A DNA stretch of 64,000 bases from Merluccius polli. Lineage: Eukaryota > Chordata > Actinopteri > Gadiformes > Merlucciidae. A model generated the notes under the pieces. That model was not told the origin of the DNA and did not search any database. It saw nothing but the letters and a program-made list of their open reading frames with translations. This document shows positions 59,337 through 64,000 of this stretch, in pieces. The first letter of the stretch is position 1. Each line of letters opens with the position of its first letter. Where the stretch lies: the NCBI GenBank assembly GCA_030340625.1, contig JAOPHQ010000661.1, forward strand, positions 1-64,000. Direction: 5' to 3'. Position numbers and translations under genes: made by a program.

Positions 59337-60199
59337 CGAGAGTGAGAGCAGGCGGGTAAATCAGCTTATAGTCAGAGCGGATGGCCAGATGTCAGTGATA
59401 ACGACATGCTTTCATCTTTCTGTTGCGCAAAATGGCCTCGCATTTTCCTCAGCTGTCAATAAATGGAAGGTAAACAGTTGAGCAGTTCTGGCTCCTTAAC
59501 GACCACATTTCCCATGGTAACCACGTCTCTTTCAGAGGCCTATCGAACACCCAGAGTGCACCTGGGTTTGGCTATGGTTTGTCGACATTGGCTTTATCCA
59601 TCCAGTGAATGGAAAGGAAGAGTATTCTCTCTTATACTTCTGGCATATTAGAATAGAGGTGGCTTTCTAAATGGGTGAGATACAGATACTGAGAAGTACT
59701 TGAAGTTGTTAGGTACGCGAGGGCATGTGGTTGTGGTAAAGGATGTGCCTTTGCACGACATGCGTGTGTGCGTGTGAACATGTGTTTTATAAACAATGCA
59801 CGAGAAGCATGGTGAACATTCAGCTAGCTAACTCTATCCACCTTAAATCGACTCCATCACAACTAGACCAGACTTTCATTTATTTATTCCTACAACAAAC
59901 CGCAGCTTTACTTTTCAGTTTAGTCATCACCTGTGTGGATAGCCTCTCTCTACTCAGACAATAAAAAAATATCTGATTTTCCACCAAATAGTTAGGATAA
60001 AATAAACTGCCATCCTGTCCCTTAAACAGATTTTATGCTGAAACTGGATCTACGAGTGAAGTGCTGACTCCGTAGCCGTCTGTCATATCCTGAGAGTCTC
60101 TAATAGTCACAGTAAGACAGTGGCTCTCCATGAAGTGGCCCGCAGGTTCGTCATTCCCGCTCTTCTACTATCTTTACTTTCCTGACTTTACAGTCTCTA

Positions 60200-60275
<76 letters not shown>

Positions 60276-61950
60276 TTTTTTATTATTGTTACGGGCTTCA
60301 TGCCCTGCAGAGAGACTGCAAAGTCAGGAAAGTAAAGATAGAAGAGAGGGAATAACATGTAGCTTAGGACTGCAGGTGCTGCGGGCTGCTACAAGGCTAC
60401 ATGGAGAGCCACTGTCTTATTGTGAATATATATATATATATATATAATAAGACAGTGGCTATTCTCTGGCCCTACGTTCATGGTGCTCCTGGCTTCAAAT
60501 GATTCCTCTAAATGTGGGGACCTTTTACTTTCATACTTGTCTTGGCAGCCAACCAATACCTGCACTACGTTGCTCAAATGTCACTTCATCTCATTCTACC
60601 TAAATACATTCTCCCTGTCTGCTGGCGCATTGGGTGTTGCTGGAGGCAAAGAGACAGCCTTATGGGTAATGGAGTCTCTAAAGTAATCACAAGTGTCTTG
60701 TCTTGTCTTGTTAAATGTTGTGTTCCTGTCGAATTTCCTTATCACCTGCTTCCCAGAGCACCCTGCAAGCAGAACCATAGACATAATATACGTAGACGCC
60801 TCATAGACTGATGGAGGTGACGTATCAGCGCGGCCGCCATCTTGTATGGGTCCCCAATGCGCCCCCAGTGCATTCATTTCTATGGAGGAAGGTGTATCCC
60901 CAACTACAATAATAAGCATAACTCCCTGAATTTTTACCGGATTTTCACACGGTTTGGTTTGTTACAAACGGCAGAGATTTATTTATGATACAGGACGAAT
61001 TAATATATATATATTTTTCTTTTTTAAATAATAAGAATTATTGTTCAATCTTACTTGTGAAAGGTAATCCCACGTGATCTGGTGTCAATACTGCGCCGTA
61101 AGCTGCGCAAAATACTGGCATAGCTTGCCAGCGACGCTGGGTTACGTTCCAGCACGTCATGAGGCGTCTACGTATATTATGTCTATGAGCAGAACGCCCA
61201 GTCGCTCACCATGTGACCGTCACCTGACCGCTCTGGCTGGCCAATAAGCTGAGGGGATTTAGCTGGTTTGGTGTTAAACCAGGTATGTAGTCTGCAGTGG
61301 TCAGAAGAGCATGGTTTGGGTTGAAATAGGATGTATGTCGATTTATTTTAAAAAATACGGGAATGATGAATGAATGGCATTGTGATCGGTCAGAAACATT
61401 GGGTAAGGGATTTAGATTGAAAAAGATGAAAAGACAGATAAAAAAGACACACAAACCCAGAGATACACATGCACTACACGGGATAGGAGCGCACACAAAT
61501 AATCAATAACAAAAATTATTAATAATTTAACAAGCTTCCGCCCATACAGAAATCATACCTATATATATATGTTCATGATTCATTGTTATAAACACAAATG
61601 TATTATTCCTACTACACTAATATGCAAATCCAACTCCCTAATAACTATTACCAATTGTCTACGTTGTGCTGCCCTATACAGGTGTGTGCACGTGTATACA
61701 CCGTTTACTCTTGAAAGATGAGAGAAAAGGTGAAGATTAACTTGTTTGTAAACCAACAACTCCCAGTATTCATGTCTCAAGTGCCTTCCTCTCCACCAAT
61801 GACTGTTTAGGATCATTCTGGCTCTTTGTAGCTCAGAAAGTGGTATGCTACATATAGCTACTTAGCATTAGCATGTTTTTTTGTCCTGCCAGAAAAAAAC
61901 GAGAGAAGCCCAATGGCCAGTATGTATCCTTCAACACTGTGGGAGAGAGG

Positions 61951-61991
<41 letters not shown>

Positions 61992-63091
61992 ACACACACC
62001 TGAAAATGTAATCAACACAGCCCCACTGAAGTAAGCCAATAATTACATTTTGGTAAATACGTTAGTCAGCCGGAGTGTCAGAGGGAAGGCAAGGACAAAA
62101 AACGAAAGTAACTTCACAAACTTACACACTGGTGTATCGGAGATACAGAGAAACATGCATCATGCACAGACCAAGGGAGACCAAGAGGGCGACATGAGAA
62201 GAACATCAGCAAGAAGAAAGAACAAGAGTTTGGGAGAAAACAAATTCACAGAAAAAAAAGATTAAAAATAAATTGGATGCTATTCAACGCTACAATGAAA
62301 GAACATAAACATAAACACACAAATCAACAGAAACATCAACGGAGGACTGCACTAGACATGAATAAAATGGCAACCAAGGACACACTAAAAAGGGACGCTA
62401 GGCCAGACCACACTGAAAAGCTGAAAAAAAAATTACAAATAAAACGTGTGGCTCGTGGATTAGCAAAGCCGCGTATCCGCGTACCGTAGCAGCCGAGCTA
62501 GAGGAGCTGATATCTCCAACCGTCGGCAGCCTATCTAAGCCGGCGTGACTCAGCTGGAACGCAGTGGCGTTGGGTTTAGCATATTTAAACTGAAAACAAG
62601 CAGACGCCAGGGCTCCACTGAAAATGCCTCATTGCGTCGCTCCAACTTGCATTTAAACTTCAACTTGAATTTAATTCAATTTCACAACGTCAGAAAACAA
62701 TCAGCCATGTATGAGTAGAAGTGGTGGTGAGTTGACGCTATAGCGTTCGCCATCGAGAGTTGAAGCTTTTTTAGTTTGGATGGAGTCGGTGTCTGTGGAG
62801 CACCTCCCATTGATTATTATGGCGCCGTTTTCCCAGCCGAATGAAAACGTTGACGGTACGCTCATACAGCACCATGCTGATGTCTCTGGTGGAGCCGAGG
62901 GTTTAGCTCGGTGGAGAGACTTAGAGGAGGGTCTTAGCTGGAGGACATTTCACTTCTCTGTGTGTTGGTTATATTTGTATCTTTCAGGACCACCTACCTT
63001 CCTTGACAGGGATGGCAGGTTTCTTCTGCCTCAGGCCCAGCAGGATGAAGAAGAGGACCAACGGGATGAAGATCTCAAATGCCAGCACCCA
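44089..63091 (-). CDS. abca2: abca2 exons 2-17, inverted second copy
   Basis: On the minus strand, in gene order, exons lie at 62998-63091, 58710-58821, 58276-58433, 56586-56707, 55643-55867, 55240-55416, 54151-54382, 52754-53167, 51563-51722, 51195-51323, 50429-50595, 48590-48687, 47877-48053, 46096-46196, 45477-45591 and 44089-44272. Exons 2-7, 10, 11 and 16 are open and correctly phased. 8, 9, 12, 13, 14, 15 and 17 carry indels. There is no exon 1 within the window and no promoter, so this copy has no sign of being an expressed gene. It is best read as a second, independently noisy reading of the same locus. Confidence 0.9.
45477..45591 (-). CDS. abca2: abca2 exon 16, inverted copy, intact
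   Basis: All 115 bases are present and in phase, including the Trp codon and the final Lys-Glu before donor AGAG|GTCAGA, which the left copy lacks. Confidence 0.93.
46096..46196 (-). CDS. abca2: abca2 exon 15, inverted copy
   Basis: It encodes [20 protein letters not shown] and YVQMFPYP in frame from acceptor CTCAG|ACATG. Near its 3' end 'ctgctaaccgtgga' deviates from the expected Cys-Tyr-Thr-Arg codons, so its last part is shifted. Confidence 0.88.
47877..48053 (-). CDS. abca2: abca2 exon 14, inverted copy
   Basis: It matches the left exon, including the over-long homopolymer (eight G here), and has further small indels near 47928-47935. The donor reads CAAG|GTGGGT without the extra G seen on the left. 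Confidence 0.88.
48590..48687 (-). CDS. abca2: abca2 exon 13, inverted copy, damaged
   Basis: One base is lost near the FPDE codons and bases are gained near the donor ('cacctaagcg' for 'cactagcg'), so the frame and the donor context are disturbed. Confidence 0.85.
50429..50595 (-). CDS. abca2: abca2 exon 12, inverted copy, one base short
   Basis: At 167 bases instead of 168, a single-base loss breaks the frame of an otherwise matching exon. The flanking GA/TC repeat is on its 3' side as in the left arm. Confidence 0.9.
51195..51323 (-). CDS. abca2: abca2 exon 11, inverted copy, intact
   Basis: It is identical to 36658-36786 over all 129 bases, with the same CGGCAG acceptor and GTAACT donor. 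Confidence 0.95.
51563..51722 (-). CDS. abca2: abca2 exon 10, inverted copy, intact
   Basis: Identical in length and reading to 36257-36416, and it also shows the GC donor (AAG|GCAAGT). Confidence 0.95.
52754..53167 (-). CDS. abca2: abca2 exon 9, inverted copy, one extra base
   Basis: At 414 bases against 413, an extra C in the 'ggcctccc' region (about 53115-53125) breaks frame near the start. The rest is identical to the left exon. Confidence 0.93.
54151..54382 (-). CDS. abca2: abca2 exon 8, inverted copy, one extra base
   Basis: It has the correct seven-base homopolymer where the left has eight, but an extra G in the Gly run before SSELARL. Its donor is again the first unit of a TG microsatellite. 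Confidence 0.9.
54521..55220 (-). repeat. 36-bp minisatellite, inverted copy
   Basis: It is the complement of the intron 7 array with the same variant units and a total intron length (857) within 3 bases of the left one (860). Confidence 0.95.
55240..55416 (-). CDS. abca2: abca2 exon 7, inverted copy, intact
   Basis: 177 bases, 59 open codons, with [20 protein letters not shown] in frame, confirming the extra G in the left copy. Confidence 0.94.
55643..55867 (-). CDS. abca2: abca2 exon 6, inverted copy, intact
   Basis: 75 open codons show the full TQTQTQDE repeat series followed by [20 protein letters not shown] and EGVLHLE. Confidence 0.93.
56060..56142 (-). repeat. (CA)n microsatellite, inverted copy (TG on plus)
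   Basis: Counterpart of 31818-31910. The TC interruption is not visible and the run is slightly shorter. Confidence 0.95.
56586..56707 (-). CDS. abca2: abca2 exon 5, inverted copy, intact
   Basis: 122 bases in correct phase between exon 4 and exon 6. It has neither of the two insertions of the left copy. Acceptor in a TG/CA microsatellite. Confidence 0.93.
57871..58046 (-). repeat. Telomere-like array, inverted copy (CCCTAA on plus)
   Basis: It has the same flanks as 29929-30095 but a more regular higher-order pattern: TTAGAG and TTAGGGG variants recur at even spacing. The array is about 10 bases longer. Confidence 0.95.
58276..58433 (-). CDS. abca2: abca2 exon 4, inverted copy, intact
   Basis: 158 bases with 52 clean codons, ending ...DPDHNHTQ. 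A second donor lies exactly 54 bases downstream (exon end 58222). Using it would add 18 residues in frame, repeating DHNHTQ. Confidence 0.94.
58710..58821 (-). CDS. abca2: abca2 exon 3, inverted copy, intact
   Basis: 112 bases in phase with exons 2 and 4, encoding the conserved SAAPLTSAG and [15 protein letters not shown] blocks. The donor GTGAGT is repeated downstream at 58608-58635. Confidence 0.94.
60776..61187. mobile_element. hAT-type MITE, inverted copy
   Basis: It has the same CATAGACATAATAT ends and the same 8-bp flanks (AGCAGAAC) as the left-arm element. At 412 bases it is four shorter. Confidence 0.9.
62998..63091 (-). CDS. abca2: abca2 exon 2, inverted copy, intact
   Basis: 94 bases encoding the TM1 helix, with the LRQKKP reading. 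The acceptor lies in a GGGA/TCCC repeat (63092-63340 on plus). Confidence 0.95.
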
Positions 63092-63345
63092 CTGGAGGGA
63101 GGGAGGGAGGGAGGGAGGGAGGGAGGGAGGGAGGGAGGGAGGGAGGGAGGGAGGGAGGGAGGGGAGGGAGGGAGGGAGGGAGGGAGGGAGGGAGGGAGGG
63201 AGGGAAGGTGGGAGGAAAGGTGGGAGGACAGAAAGGAGGGAGGGAGGGAGGATGGGAGTGAAGGGAGTGAAGGGAGTGATGGGAGTGATGGAGGGAGGGA
63301 GGGAGGGAGGGAGGGAGGGAGGGAGGGAGGGAGGGAGGGAGGGTG
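63092..63345 (-). repeat. (TCCC)n tract, inverted copy
   Basis: Plus-strand GGGA repeats with a 'gtgaagggagtgatgg' interruption, the counterpart of 24620-24830 but about 40 bases longer. Confidence 0.95.
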
Positions 63346-64000
63346 GAAAGGTGAGAGTACAGAAGTAAGGCAGGATGGGTGGCGGGAGGGAGGAAGGTGC
63401 CAGGATGGTAGACAAGGTTTGACAGTGAGAAAGACAGCAAAGAGAGACAATAGTTAGTCTGCATTATATACAACAGTTCAGACCAAGCAATTTGATTGGA
63501 CAAGAGGCCATGAGTGCTGATATAGAGCATAACAGCACTGGGACTTTTACCTACACATGTATCACTCCGCTTTACAGCTGTTCTAGTAATAACCATTAAT
63601 TACAGTATCACAACGATTGTTGATCAAACTGTTAACTCATCAGAATCACACATGCCAGCAGAGCGACTGTTGACAGACTCTTATTTCACTGGTTACACAA
63701 TAAATGGAAACATACAGATAAATGTACGCGATACAAAGTAGCAGGTCTGCGGTAACGTGTGAAAGTAGCAAGTGTGCAGGAAAATGTTTGTGTTGCTTGG
63801 CAACAGTTCAGTCCCAGTTCAGTTGCAGAACTATTTGTGTTGGCGGAGCCAAATAAATGATTAAATGAGCAAACAAGAGAAGAGAGAGAGAGAAATAGAC
63901 CAAGAGAGAGAGTGAGAGTGAGAAAGAGAGAGAGACAGAGACAGAGAGGGAGAGGAGAGAGACATAGAGAGTGAGACATGGAGAAGAGAGACGTATAGGA

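Larger units (their letters stand above)
44013..64000 (-). repeat. Right arm of the 40-kb palindrome
   Basis: It is a reverse-complement copy of 23961-44005, continuing past the window end. All intronic repeats and MITEs reappear in mirror order. Differences are mainly single-base gains or losses. Erosion is strong between 44 and 50 kb (for example 48780-49350), while 51.2-53.0 kb is almost identical to the left arm and 54-59 kb is often more accurate in exons than the left arm. Confidence 0.97.

Noticed and set aside
44013..64000. A second, functional tail-to-tail abca2 gene
   Set aside because: Its sequence mirrors the first copy including introns and fast-evolving repeats, has scattered indels, and begins at the same exon 17. 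No independent gene ends are present.

Overview
The window looks like a piece of a teleost fish genome. Three things point there: vertebrate exon-intron structure with GT-AG borders, fish-type short DNA transposons and a very high load of microsatellites (CA/TG, TC/GA, AT, CCCT) and minisatellites. Such extreme microsatellite density recalls gadiform fish, but that is only an inference. No bacterial-style operon, CRISPR array, tRNA or rRNA was seen.

Two protein genes are recognisable. On the minus strand at 6729-7859 is a single-exon alpha-1,3-fucosyltransferase of the FUT7 type (376 codons). A 41-bp G-rich minisatellite (about 7870-8666) lies directly upstream of its start codon. Head-to-head with it on the plus strand starts abca2, the ABC-A subfamily lipid transporter. 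Exon 1 (11223-11288) sits in a CpG-rich promoter region. A 13.5-kb first intron follows, then exons 2-17 up to 43924. Together these encode roughly the first 911 residues: the cytosolic N-terminus, TM1, the large extracellular/luminal domain 1 and TM2-4. FUT7 and ABCA2 are also neighbours in mammals, which supports both calls.

The main oddity is a giant palindrome. From 23961 to the window end, the sequence is one inverted repeat with about 20-kb arms (23961-44005 and 44013-64000) and a 7-base spacer at 44006-44012. The axis lies in abca2 intron 17, 85 bases after the exon 17 donor. Every abca2 exon from 2 to 17 therefore appears again on the minus strand (44089-63091), and the ATPase-encoding remainder of the gene is missing. 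The arms differ mostly by 1-base indels, many in homopolymers, and each arm carries frameshifts that the other often lacks. Taken together this suggests a fold-back assembly artefact made from noisy long reads rather than a biological duplication, though a real palindrome cannot be excluded without reads.

The abca2 introns have their own interest. At several exon borders (exon 3, 4, 11 and 16 donors, exon 17 acceptor) the splice site has been tandemly duplicated into the intron. Many other splice sites lie inside simple repeats. Intron 10 has a GC donor. An interstitial TTAGGG-like array sits in intron 4. Nonautonomous DNA transposons with target-site duplications, a 52-bp satellite split by a MITE and several perfect hairpins make up most of the rest.

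Nothing here looks like a previously undescribed biological system. The most useful results are the palindrome, the splice-junction duplications and the dissected nested repeats.
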